Positions 25,381 through 36,633 of a stretch of DNA of 37,500 nucleotides are shown here, piece after piece. Positions within the stretch are counted from its first letter, which is position 1, and each line of letters begins with the position of its first letter. The position numbers and the translations under genes are program-made. Below the pieces are notes generated by a model, which made no database searches, was not told the origin of the DNA, and saw nothing but the letters and a program-made list of their open reading frames with translations. Origin of the DNA: Neocallimastix lanati (nom. inval.) (lineage: Eukaryota > Neocallimastigomycota > Neocallimastigomycetes > Neocallimastigales > Neocallimastigaceae); the NCBI GenBank assembly GCA_016946835.1, contig JACVTC010000063.1, forward strand, positions 417,501-455,000, given 5' to 3'.

Positions 25381-26179
25381 TTATTATTTAAAAAAAAAGG
25401 AATAAATATAATTATTATTTAATAGTATTCAAGTAAATTCTTTTCCAAATTTGTATATTTTATAAAAAAAAAATAGTTTTATGTATATTGTCGTTTTTAT
25501 TATTTTTATTTATAAAATATTATATAATCTCTATTAAAACCAACAAATAATAAAAAAAACTATAGTATTATTTTTTTTATATTGTTTTAAAAAAATAAAT
25601 ACAGTATAAATTAATAATAATAATAATAATGAACAATATTTTATTCTCTCATTGAAACTAGTTGTAGCAAAAAGAAAAAAAAAAAAATAGTAACAACGAA
25701 AAGAACTATATAATAATAGTAAATAAATATACTTTAAAAATAAATTAGAGTGTTTTAATTTATAGAACTTATTCAATTTGTAATCTCTATCAAAATATTT
25801 TAATACCTATAAACCTGTAAATACTTTTATACAAAAAAAAAAAAGAAAAAAAGAAAGCAATTATTTCCTATTTCAATTCTAAATTTTTAATATATTTAAA
25901 AGAAAGCTTAATATACCTACAATATAATATTGAAAATATTATAACATTAAATTAAATAGAAAGAAGTATATATATATATATAATTATTTATTTTATACGT
26001 ATAAAAAAGAGGTAAAAAATTACTGTTACATATTACTATAAAAAATATAATATATATACAATCAATATTAAATAATAATAATAAGAAGAAGAAGAAGAAG
26101 AAGAAGGAAAGTAAGGAAAATAACAAAATATATTTTATTATAACATTTTTCAATAAATAATATTTATAATAAAAATAGA
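24587..26179. other. Upstream region of the bZIP gene, no other gene seen
   Basis: AT-rich DNA with (TA)n at 25150-25168 and 25968-25980, T26 near 25357, and a TAA/GAA microsatellite at 26071-26106. Between the ATG at 25629 and the bZIP start at 26180 there is no ATG on the plus strand, which fits a long uAUG-free leader. No promoter element can be fixed by eye. Confidence 0.5.
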
Positions 26180-29172
26180 ATGTCTCAACTAAATCCTTTA
26201 ATTGGAAATACTCAACAAAATATTTATGAAGATGCTTCAGCTACACTTAGATACTCCATTTATCCGAGTCCTGATAAATATAGACAAAACTCAATAGTAA
26301 ATATAAAAAATTTTTATAATAATATTTACGATATTTTTTTTTATTTATTATTAAAATGATAACTCTATTTGAACTTGATCCATCTTCAATAATTGAGTTG
26401 ATAATATTTATAGGAGGATAGGAAAATACCTATCCTATCTATCTATTCATTTATTATTGATAAAATTATATTTCTTCATGTATTCTTTATTACTACAAAA
26501 AAAAAAAAAAAAAAAAGTTTAAACAAGGAATATATTAAAATTAATTATTTTTAATAAAAACGTTTTTTTTTTTTTTAAAGAAATAAATTGTTTTAAATAT
26601 ATTAATAGATTATTTAAAAAAAAAAAAAAAAAAATTGAATTTTTAAAAAATTTAGTAGTAATATTTAACAAATAATTTTTTTATGGTCAATTAAAATTAA
26701 AATTAGGGTTTAAATATTCCTGTTAGAAATAATGTTCCACCTTATTTTAATAATCAAAAATTGATAATGGAAGGAAGAAATAGATTGTTAAAATCAGATG
26801 CTGCTGTAAAACAGCTTCAAAATAGCAATTTAAATATGTTAAATAATTTAAAGTATAACCCTGAATTGCTTAATAATTTAGAATTTTGGGATGAATTTAA
26901 TAATTCCGAAAATGGAATTCCTCAAGAAATTTTATATCAAAATTATATATCTCAGCAAAATCCTATGAGTATGAATCTTCAGCAGCAAAAGTCAATCATG
27001 GCTTATGGTAATATTACCCCAATTTCACCAAATCATAATAAATTAATTGGCAATGGAGGCTTAATCAATAATTTATCAATAAATACAAATCTGATGGATC
27101 GAACTAACTTTATCTCTGATATTAATTCTCCAACATTTAAAAGTAATATAAATGTCATTCAACAACAGTCTTCTGAAATCATGAACAACATGAATCCAAA
27201 TATTTTATCCTCTCTTGCTCTCCCTGAGATAGAAGCAATTAATAATAATAAAATGAATTTATTACCTAATTCAAATACAAGTAGCGCAGAAGTCATAGCT
27301 GCAAACACTTTACTTGGTCCAAAAAGTCATACTTCTTCTACTCCATTATTAACAGATGTCATTATACCATCAGAAAGTTATACTACCACTCATAGTAGTA
27401 GTAGTAGCTATCCAACATCAGAGGATTATACTATCAATAGTAGTAGTTTCTCTACCTTGACTCAAGATTCCATAATGACTCCAATCCAAACCACTCCTCT
27501 TAACCTTGACCTTAATTTTGACCCTATTAATGCTCAAAAAATAAATTCCTCCAACTTTTCTCAAAATTATCAAAAAGTGAGTCATTCTTTCTATTCTCCT
27601 GATTTAACTCCTGCTGTCAGTCAAATTTATCCTCATAAAATGATAAATAAACAATCAAAGGTTATGGGTACCACTCAAGAATCTCATGAAATGAATAAGA
27701 TGAATTTCATTAAAAAAGCTAATTCCCTTCCATTAATTAAAACTACCTTAAATAAAAAAATTACCAAACGTTCAAATTCCTCTGTATCATCATCTAATCA
27801 TTTGAAAGGTATTAATCCTCTCTTTGTTAAAGCAGATCTTTTAACAATTAAACAAAATGAGAAAATCTCAAATTCTCAAATAGATATCGATGTACCCATA
27901 AAAGAAAATGAAAAATCTATTTTAGAAAAGAAAGTAGCCGTCTATCAAAATCAAAATTCATCATCATCAAAAGATAAATTGTCTTCAGACAAATCCTCAC
28001 AAACTAAATTATTATTATTAAAAGATGTTAAGAAGAAGGATATAGACACCACTGTTGTCACTGTCACTTCTAACAATAATAAATCATTGAAAACTGGAAA
28101 TGTATTACCACCAAGTATTGAAATTACTAAAATGGATATTGATCCTTCAACGAAAGAAGAAATGCCAAAGATTAAAAATGAAATAAAACAAGAAAAAATT
28201 GTCGAAGTGAAAAGGACAGCGATGGAAGAAAACTCTGATAAGGTAAAGGAAATGAAAATTGAAACTTTATCTGTTCAACTTGCCCCAGAAAAGAAGGAGC
28301 AAGACAGTCACCACATTGAAACCTCCATGGATAGTAAAATGGAGGATGTTCAAGAGGAAGAAAAAGTTTCCACTTCTGTTGAAGTCGTCCCTCCAAAATC
28401 TAATAAAATTGTAACTAAAGTACCAAAAGAAAAGAAGGATAAGGATAGTAAATCCAAAAAAGTGGATAACAAGAAGAAGGAAAAGAAAAGTAAAGATGTA
28501 CCAGTTAAGGGTAAGAAGGGATTAAAGGATAAAATTAAGGATCAAAAAGATTCAAAGGATGAAATTAAGGATCAAAAAGATTCAAAGGATGAAATCAAGG
28601 ATCAAAAGGATTCAAAGGATGAAATCAAGGATCAAAAGGATTTAAAGGATGAAATCAAGGATCAAAAGGATTCAAAGGATGAAATCAAGGATCAAAAGGA
28701 TTTAAAGGATGAAATCAAGGATCAAAAGGATTCAAAGGATGAAATCAAGGATCAAAAGGATTCAAAGGATGAAATTAAGGACAAAAAGGAATCTTTAATT
28801 GAAAAGGTGGCTCCTTCCAAAGAAGTAAATGGTAATGAAGATATGATTGATCCATTAAAAATTAAAAAGAGACCAAGATTCTCTATGAAAAAAGCAAGAA
28901 ATGATCCAGCTGCCATTGCAGAACATGTATTGTTAAAACGTAGAAGAAATACAGAAGCTGCTAGACGTTCAAGACAGAGAAAAATCCTACAGATGAAAAA
29001 TTTAGAAGAAACTGTAGCCAGTCTAACCAAAGAATTAGAGAAAACAAAGAATGAATTAAAATCTATTAAAGAAAATTATGAAAATATTTTAAAAGAATCT
29101 AATACATCAAAAAGAACTTATGAAAGTAAAATTAAAGCCTTAGAAGAACAGTTAAAAGCAAAATCCTTTTGA
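26180..29172 (+). CDS. Gcn4/Cpc1-like bZIP transcription factor, two exons
   Basis: Nuclear DNA-binding regulator; the family (yeast Gcn4, Neurospora Cpc1) controls amino-acid biosynthesis genes. Exon 1 is 26180-26296 (39 codons), intron 26297-26706 (gtaaat...ttag), exon 2 26707-29172; predicted 860 residues. The bZIP is C-terminal: basic region KRRRNTEAARRSRQRK (783-798) matches Gcn4 almost exactly, preceded by NDPAA, which Gcn4 also has before its basic region. Core a/d positions after it are M, L, V, L, L, T, L, I, Y, I. The N-terminal half is Asn/Gln/Ser/Thr-rich; STPLLTD (about 250-256) recalls the Gcn4 phosphodegron TPVLED. A Lys/Glu/Asp-rich linker includes nine 10-residue repeats (KDQKDSKDEI type). 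It is about three times the length of Gcn4. Start: first ATG after a 548-nt ATG-free leader. An unspliced product would start at the ATG at 26767. Target genes are inference. Confidence 0.93.
26297..26706 (+). other. Intron of the bZIP gene with two short reading frames and a hairpin
   Basis: If retained, the frame from 26180 runs into the intron and stops at 26357-26359 (59 residues). An ATG at 26356 overlaps that stop as ATGA and opens 21 codons to TAG at 26419-26421. AGGATAGG (26415-26422) then forms a perfect 8-bp hairpin with CCTATCCT (26429-26436). A stop lies directly in frame before exon 2. The rest is A/T-rich with A20 and T runs. Confidence 0.6.
28531..28800 (+). repeat. In-frame 30-bp minisatellite in the bZIP coding region
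   Basis: Nine 30-bp units start at 28531 and every 30 bp to 28771; the first and last are diverged, the rest nearly identical. Each encodes DEIKDQKD(S/L)K. Units alternate TCA and TTA in one codon, hinting at growth by 60-bp steps. The repeat keeps the frame, so length variants would still make protein. Confidence 0.95.
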
Positions 29173-29624
29173 ATTAAGATGATCGATAATATAATAATGA
29201 ATGAATAAAGAAATAAATGAATAATAATAATAATAATAATAATAATAGTAATAGTAATAGTAATAGTAATAGTAATGTAATAAAAATATATATTTATATT
29301 TATAAATTTATATTTTTATTATTACCAATATGAGATTTGAATTATTAAGGGATTTTAACAATTAATTATTAGTAATATTTTACTTTATTTATTATTATTT
29401 TTTTAAACTTTTTTATTATTATTATTATTATTACTATTATTACTATTATTATTAAAAAAATTTTTTTTTCTTTTCTTTGAAATAATTATAAATTTAATGT
29501 ATATCATGTTAATATAACTATTATATAAATACTATTTTATTTTTATTCACTTTATTTTTTATTTTTGTATTTTTTTTTTTTTTTATTTTGTTTTTTTTTT
29601 TTTTTTTATTTGTTTAATTGATTG

Positions 29625-29672
<48 letters not shown>

Positions 29673-29773
29673 TTTTATTTTATTTTATTGTTGCATATTG
29701 ATTAAAAATATTGTATATCTATTATAATTTATTATTATTATTTTTTTTTATTAAAAAAAAAATAATAAAAAGT

Positions 29774-29810
<37 letters not shown>

Positions 29811-30007
29811 AAATAAAAAATAAAAAATAAAAAATAAAAAATAAAAAATAAAAAATAAAAAATAAAAAATAAAAAATAAAAAATAAAAAATAAAAAATAA
29901 AAAATAAAAAATAAAAAATAAAAATAAAAATAAAAATAAAAATAAAAATGAATAAATATTGTATTATATATATATATAAACTATATGTGATATGATTTCG
30001 AACCATA
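29173..30007. other. Intergenic DNA with microsatellites, including a period-7 A6T array
   Basis: After the bZIP stop come (AAT)n and (AGTAAT)n at 29220-29280, T/A homopolymers, (TTTA)n at 29628-29673 and, at about 29772-29946, roughly twenty TAAAAAA units turning into TAAAAA. The array ends just before the retroelement fragment at 30008. No gene. Confidence 0.75.
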
Positions 30008-32150
30008 GAAATTAAGCTTTGTCAAAGAAGAAAATTTAAAGGCAAATTCACATATGTAGCTTTTCTTGATCTGAAAAAAGCCTACGACTCTGTTCCCAAT
30101 TTCAACATTCTTACAAAAATCTTTCACCTTAGTTTCCGTGATAAATGTTTTGATTTCATTTCTAATCTCTATCTTACATGTAAAGCTAGAGTTCGTTACC
30201 TTGACATGTTATCAAATGAATTTCCTATTCATCATGGTGTTAAAGGTTGCCCGTTATCACCCATTTTGTTTAATTTATTCATTAATGATATTTTAAACCA
30301 ATGGTGATAAGTATGGTGTTAGTATTGGTAATAAAAAAAATCTTGTGGTGGTCTTTTTGCTGATGATATTGTTCTCATAGCGCCTAGTAAAAGAAAAATG
30401 AAGGCTCAACTCCATCATGTTTTTTTTTTTTTTTTTTTGTTGGGCTGATAAAAATGAAATGTCATTTGGTATCAATAAATGTGCTACAATAGTTATTAAA
30501 CCCTTAAATTTTGTTTCATATCCTGATTATGAAGAACCTACATTTCTCCTTGGTATGTATTCTATCCCTTAAAACATCTGTGTATATTTACTTAGGTATC
30601 CCCTTCAGTAATGATCTTTCCCTTGAGCCTATTATCACTTATATATGAATACTATAAGTTAAAAAATCCTTATTTTCTTTTTCGAGTTTGTTTATCCAAT
30701 AAAAAAAGTTCCATTTTATCTTTTTAAAAGATCTATTATTCAATCATATATTATTAGAAAAGCATTATATTTTGATCCACTTTTAGGTTCAAACAAAAAA
30801 AAAAAAATTCTAAGAATGTACAATCTTTAATTAACACAGCATTGTTATGGTGTATATTGATTCTGACTTCTTGAACAGGGAAAATTATCTTAACATTGAA
30901 AAGAAGAAACAATGTAAAAAATTATATCAAAAGGAACTTAACGGTTAGTGTTTTATGCCTTATCTCGTAATCTTCCAGTATTTTCTAATTGCTGGCTTTT
31001 GTGCTTCTTTTCATATAAAATGCTTTTGTAAATGGAGAAATTTTAAATGTATTATTAAAGATCTCATAAATTATATCCCTTCTATGCCACGTTATTCTTG
31101 GTCGAAAATTTTCATTGGTGCTCTACAAAAAAAAAAAAAAAAAAAATTAAGAAAAAAGAATATCACTAAATTCAAAGACGTTATTGAATCATATTGGCCT
31201 ATTGGACTGATGTTGGTAAATTCCAAGGAATTAAAGGTATGAATTATGATAACTTCAAATTTATAAATACTAGAAATTTATTCAAGACTCAGAATTTGAA
31301 TACCCTCATTTAAGTTTAGGGTTTAACTGGATCATTAAAATTAAGGGCTGGTTACAAAATATAATATAACAATTGCAATAAGAAGTGATAGAGTTTCTGA
31401 CGAACTGTCCTAAATTCTGCTCTTGTTTATGGAAAAGGTGAACAATCTTTTATCCATTGGATATTTGAATGCTCTACCTTTTCTTTATGTCGATGTAAAT
31501 CTTTTTAGATTTTATCGATGATTTATTCATTATATTTGTCAATAAAGTAAGGAATCTTTCCTTACTTCCTTCTTATTCTAATATTTTAGAATATGAAAAA
31601 TTTAATAAACAGGTGTATTTTTTATATATTCCTTCTTGGGGAAAATTTCAGATTTAGATGAGCTACAATTCGATACTGGGGAACAGAGACATTTAAGTGA
31701 ACAACTCCTAAAAAAAAAAAAAAAGTTCACAAGGGGCCTACTGTTCGGTATATTGTGGGGCTTGCGGAATATCTTGCTAAATACAATACCAATCATCAGT
31801 AGCTCTCTTGAGTTACTTTTTTTTTTTGAGAGGTTTAGCAAAAAATACTTTCATTACCAAGAGTGCCGACGTCGTACCGATATGGCAAAGGAATATAATA
31901 GTGAAGTTAGAAGTCCTGTTAATTCTCATTAATACACATTAACTAACAGCAAAGTTCCGAGCACAGAACCTATAGTAAGTAATTCAACTTTTGATGATCT
32001 TTCTTGTGGTTCAGAGGAGCGTTTAGTGGATATCACACTATCTATTTTAAAGATGTTACATCTTTTGTTTTATTATTTTAGATTTAACTGGTGATCATGT
32101 CACTACTCGTAGTATACATCACACCGAACTTTTTTTTTTTTTTAACTCTT
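30008..32150 (+). pseudogene. Decayed non-LTR retrotransposon: reverse transcriptase and C-terminal region
   Basis: A 5'-truncated LINE-type relic. The first frame (30008-30308, ends TGA) carries FLDLKKAYDSVP (first catalytic Asp region) and GVKGCPLSPILFNLFINDIL. After a frameshift, another frame from about 30346 has GLFADDIVLIAPSKRKM, with the FADD catalytic motif, then a T19 run, then WADKNEMSFGINKCATIVIK. A further frame holds YLGIPFSNDLSLEPII at about 30585-30648. Later fragments (KWRNFKCIIKDLINYIPSMP near 31031-31090; FIHWIFECSTFSLCRC near 31449-31496) fit the C-terminal thumb and Cys/His part of LINE ORF2. Sequence beyond 31620 is coding-like but unassigned. Stops, frameshifts and long A/T runs rule out activity. 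The family clade cannot be set by eye. Confidence 0.85.
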
Positions 32151-32419
32151 GAACTTATTTTTATTTTTTATTACATTATAATTTCTTTGATTAATTAAAA
32201 TTTGTTATTTCTTAACTTTTTATTATTTTTTTTTTTATTTTACTTAATCTTTTATTTTACATACATTTTATTTTTTTTTTTTTTTATCTTTTAATTATAT
32301 AATGTATTTTTTTTTTATAATTAAATGTAATACATAAAAATATTTTAATCTATTTAATAAAGTACTGGAAGTGTATTCTCTTCCTAGTCCAAAAAAAAAA
32401 AAAAAAAAAAAAAAGTACC

Positions 32420-35117
32420 AATTATAATTTTTCTTAATTCTGATGATAATTGATGGTTATCCTTTCTTAGATGCCTTCTAGTATGAAGAGAGAAAAAATA
32501 TGAAATATGAAATATTGGAAGACTAAAGAAAGTGAACCGGATGCTTTATATTGTTTTTAAATTGGATAGGTAGAGGTAGGTAACATTGGGAGTTGTATAA
32601 TTCATAATATCATGTAGTTTCTACATATTATTATTGTAAAAAAAAAAAAAATCTATTATTGTAATGAATCAATTGTTTTTTTTTTTTTTTTTTTTTATTT
32701 TTAGCATTATTTTTAATATGTATTTTTTTTTATAGTATTACTTTTAACTCTCATGTAGCTATTGTAAAAATTTGGAATTAAGAAGATTGATTCACTCCAA
32801 AGCTTGTGTTTTAAGACTTTTTGTCTTAGTCGGAATACCATTGGTTGGAATTTTGTGAAAAGAGATCGTATTGAGTACTTCAACAACACCATTTTTTTTT
32901 TTAAAGCATTTATTCCTATATATTTTCAGGAAACAGGTAATGGTATCAAGGATGATTGTTATCCATGTAAAGTAACACTTCTCAAACTATAAATAGTTTC
33001 CAGAAAAGAATGGATCCAAATACGCCAGGTTGCAGAGGTTTACGTCTTGGGTATCATGACCTCATGTCAAGTAGTCCTTGGAAGATTAATTTCCTATACT
33101 ATACTCATCTTGTCTCTTATTAACAACATAATAGTTTAATGGAATCACTCTAAGTATTCTGTTGGTAATGTCTATATTCCCACTTAGAAACACTCATTGC
33201 AAGTCCAATATACAATTATACATTTTTTCTAAAGTTTTCACATGGCTTCAGAATCACACGAAATCATCTATCTATTCTTCTTGGAGACATTAACATGAAC
33301 ATCACTAATTTATAAAATCAAGTTAACCAACAGGCGACCTTGGAAACTGGTTTATTCTTCCCATTAATGGTTTACCTATTTTCATGGACGAGAGGTAGAT
33401 ATTCATCAAATATTAATCATGCGTTAGTCAACTCAAGTATGCTGGATAAAATATCAAGTGTATATTCTGCTGACTATCCTTCTTAACATCCTAATCATAA
33501 ACTGCTCGTAGTTTCTTGCAAGAAAACTATCACAGATAAATCATTTTTTTTTTTTTGGTTACCAAAAAAAAAAAAAATTTTATAAGTTGAGATAGATATA
33601 AATTGTTTTGAACTTAAGAAATGAAATTGATGATCACAATAAATTTGAGATTCATAGTGAAGAAACTAGGAAATGAAGAATTTTCAGCAGATAATTTTTT
33701 ATTGAAAAAAAAAAAAAAAAATTCATCAACACTACTAAATTCTATTGTGAAGGATTTATCGATTACATAGTCAAACAAAAAATTAGAAAAAGCGATGCAA
33801 TGTTTAGAATGTCCCCGCAAAATTTATTGTCCTCAAACGATAAAACATATAAAATATATAGACAAATTAAGGGTTATAAATCTGTATGCGATTCCAATGA
33901 ATCTGTTAAAAATTACTAACTCCTATAATAGACTATGTAGAATTAATTCATAAAAATATGTTTACGAATTTAGAAAAAAAAAAAAGTTATTTATATTGAA
34001 TTAATATTGGAATGTTTGTTCATTAGCTATTAAAAAAAAGTGATGGTAGGAAAGCGTGAAAATAGATAAAAAAAAAAAATGATGACAGAAAAGCATGAAA
34101 ATAGATAAAAAAAAAATCAAAAAACTAATGGTAGGAAAGCATGAAACTAAGAAAAAAATTATGATAGAAAAGTATGAGAATAAATAAAAAAAAATAAAAA
34201 AAATAATGGTAGGAAATCATGAAACTAAGAAAAATATTATGATAGGAAAGCATGAAAATATGTAGGAAAAAAAAAATAAAAAAATAAAAAATAAATAAAA
34301 TAAAATAAAATAAAATAAAATAAAATAAAATAAAATAAAATAAAATAAAATAAATAATTGAAATATGAATATAAAGTACAGATTGAATAAAATAAAATAA
34401 AATAGTATAATATGAATATAAAGTACAGATTGAATAAAATAAAATAAAATAAAATAATAAAATAAAATAAAATAATAAAATAAAATAAAATAATAAAATA
34501 AAATAAAATAATAAAATAAAATAAAATAATAAAATAAAATAAAATAATAAAATAAAATAAAATAATAAAATAAAATAAAATAATAAAATAAAATAAAATA
34601 ATAAAATAAAATAAAATAATAAAATAAAATAAAATAAAAAAATAAAAAAATGATGATAGGAAAGCATGAAACAAGGTAAAAAAAAAATAAAAATAAAAAT
34701 AAAAATAAAAATAAAAAAAATAAAAATAAAAAAATAAAAAAATTAAATAAATAATTATTTCATCTCCACAGTCGTTCATTCTATTATAGACAATAACAAT
34801 AGCAATGAATTAACATCTTCTACAGATGAAAAATTTTAAAAGCTTGGCATTCTCATTATATATTCCTTGAGTCGGAATTCCTTACTGAACTAATGTTTAT
34901 GCCTATTATTATTTAGTAATTTTTAAATCATGACCAATTTGTATGTCATTAGACCCACTGTTGTCAAAAAAGTCGATGATCAAAAAAACGAAAAGGTAAA
35001 GAGGAAATTCTGATACTATTTTTTTTTTTTTTGGAATGATAATTTTTATCCATATGAATTTATCACCGATGAAATAAGAAAAGATTTAGAGCCCATTTCG
35101 TCCCTCGAAACTCAGTA
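32420..35117 (+). pseudogene. Decayed non-LTR retrotransposon: APE-type endonuclease and linker region
   Basis: A second LINE relic downstream of the first. The frame at 32804-32992 (NTIGWNFVKRDRIEYFNN, then PIYFQETGNG) matches the start of an apurinic-type endonuclease, with the catalytic Glu in QET. VGNVYIPT follows in another frame (about 33161-33184), GDINMNI with its GDxN motif near 33285-33305, and FSWTRGRYSSNINHALVNS plus ADYPS/HPNHKLLVV near 33378-33513, the usual C-terminal Asp/His part, here with a stop inside. Further frames (GFIDYIVKQKIRKSDAMFRM near 33751-33811; FYPYEFITDEIRKDLEPISS near 35045-35104) match the linker between endonuclease and RT. No RT motifs follow. A minisatellite and TAAAA array (34041-34675) sit inside it. 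Not functional. Confidence 0.8.
34041..34675. repeat. Minisatellite (ATGGTAGGAAAGCATGAAA) interrupted by a TAAAA array
   Basis: A unit close to TGATGGTAGGAAAGCATGAA plus an A-rich tail occurs six times at about 34041, 34080, 34127, 34160, 34205 and 34239. A seventh copy lies at 34651-34675, beyond a 370-bp TAAAA array. Within that array a 47-bp segment (TATGAATATAAAGTACAGAT and onward) is duplicated at 34364 and 34411, and about eleven 18-bp units TAA(TAAAA)3 fill roughly 34440-34635. The order suggests that the TAAAA array grew inside the minisatellite. Confidence 0.85.
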
Positions 35118-36100
35118 ACATAATTTTTTTTTAACATTAATGTAAAACAAAAAAAAAAAAAAAAAAAAAATATTTTTCATATATTTATTCTCTTATATTT
35201 TATTTATTAAAGATGCTTTTAACATAATTTACAATAATTTTACATATTCTTAATTCAATATATCACATATATAAGTAATCCGCCACAATATTCATACATT
35301 AATTATATAATTATTTATAATTTTAATAATATAATAATAATAAAAATAAAAATAAAAAAAATTATAATGTGATACAATCATAAATTTATGGTTCATACAT
35401 TAATTTAATATATTAATGTATGAACCATTTATATATAGATTATATGAATATAATAAATTAATATAAAAAAAAATTATAATGTACAAGATCAAACATGTTT
35501 CATCAATTATCTTAAATATTTATTTAATTTTATCTACTTTTTACTTTTATTTATATATTATTATTATTTTGATTTTTCGTGTTGTTAGTATCAACATAAA
35601 AAAAAAGATGGTTTAATCTTTTATATTTTATATAAGCACGCTTATTGTATTTAATCCCTATAAAAAAAAAAAAAAAAAAAAAAAAAGATCTATATATATT
35701 AAATATATAATATATATAATTATATTTATAAATTATATATATAAATAATTTGAATTTATATATTTTTAATATTTTTTTTTTATATTCTATATTCTGTATA
35801 TTCTATATTATTATTTTATATTATTATTTTTATTCCGTATAATGAAATATTAATTTTTATAATAAAATTTTATATCAATTAAAATATGAAAATAATAATA
35901 AATATTTAATATTATAATTTTATATATATATATTAAAAATAAATTGCACATATATTATATTGTATTAAAAAAAAAAAAATTTTTTTTTTTTTACTTTAAA
36001 ATCAAATACTTTTTTTTTTAGTATCTTTTTTTTTTTTTTTTTATTCATAACAAAATTAATTTTATTAATAATAATAATAATAAATTAATAATAATTCAAA
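35118..36100. other. Intergenic region upstream of GNA1
   Basis: AT-rich DNA with A21 near 35150, A26 near 35661, an A13/T13 junction at 35967-35992, a perfect hairpin listed separately, and TAA repeats directly before the GNA1 start. Small richer patches (TAATCCGCCACAATATTC near 35276, AGCACGCTTATTG near 35635) show no recognisable element. Confidence 0.5.
35388..35428. repeat. Perfect 17-bp hairpin with 7-nt loop
   Basis: ATGGTTCATACATTAAT (35388-35404) is the exact reverse complement of 35412-35428; the loop is TTAATAT. ATTCATACATTAAT also occurs at about 35290, so part of the arm exists as a separate direct copy 100 bp upstream. Confidence 0.9.
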
Positions 36101-36219
36101 ATGGTTAACTATCAATGTTCTGTCGATTTAATTTCTGAAGAAGTTCAAAAGAGTTTACCAGAAGGTTACAAGGTTAGACCACTTGAAATTGAAGACTACG
36201 CTAAGGTAATAAAATAATA

Positions 36220-36257
<38 letters not shown>

Positions 36258-36600
36258 ATTATTTAAATATATCTTTTTTTATTAATAATAATAATAAATA
36301 ATAAATAAAATAAATACTATATATAATAAATAATGGTAAAAATAATTAAAAAAATAATTAAAAAAAAAAAAAAAAAAAGGAAAAAAAGGAGATGAATTGA
36401 TCATCAATCATATTGTTTTAAAATAGAAAATATAAAAAAATAAAAATAAAAATAAATAAAATAATAATAAATACTAAAAATAAAATAAAATAAAATAAAA
36501 TATATATATATATTTAAAAATTAAAAATACCTTAAATGTTTTTTGTTTTTTTTTTGTTTTTTTGTTTTTTGTTTTTTTGTTTTTAACAAAAAATATTAAT

Positions 36601-36633
<33 letters not shown>

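Noticed and set aside
28172-29030. Minus-strand frames of 74 and 92 codons inside the bZIP gene
   Set aside because: They are antisense shadows of the well-supported bZIP coding sequence.
29994-30005. Minus-strand GGTTCGAAATC, similar to a tRNA B box
   Set aside because: No acceptor or anticodon stems can be drawn around it; one side is the TAAAAAA array and the other is RT coding sequence.
29722-30006. 94-codon minus-strand frame
   Set aside because: It is the translation of the TAAAAAA array.
30955-31932. Frames of 79-98 codons on both strands
   Set aside because: They are pieces or shadows of the decayed retrotransposon; homopolymer runs fuse unrelated frames.
34125-34779. Two overlapping 180-codon minus-strand frames rich in Phe, Tyr, Ile and Leu
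   Set aside because: They translate the TAAAA array and its minisatellite; the same pattern in two frames shows a repeat, not a membrane protein.
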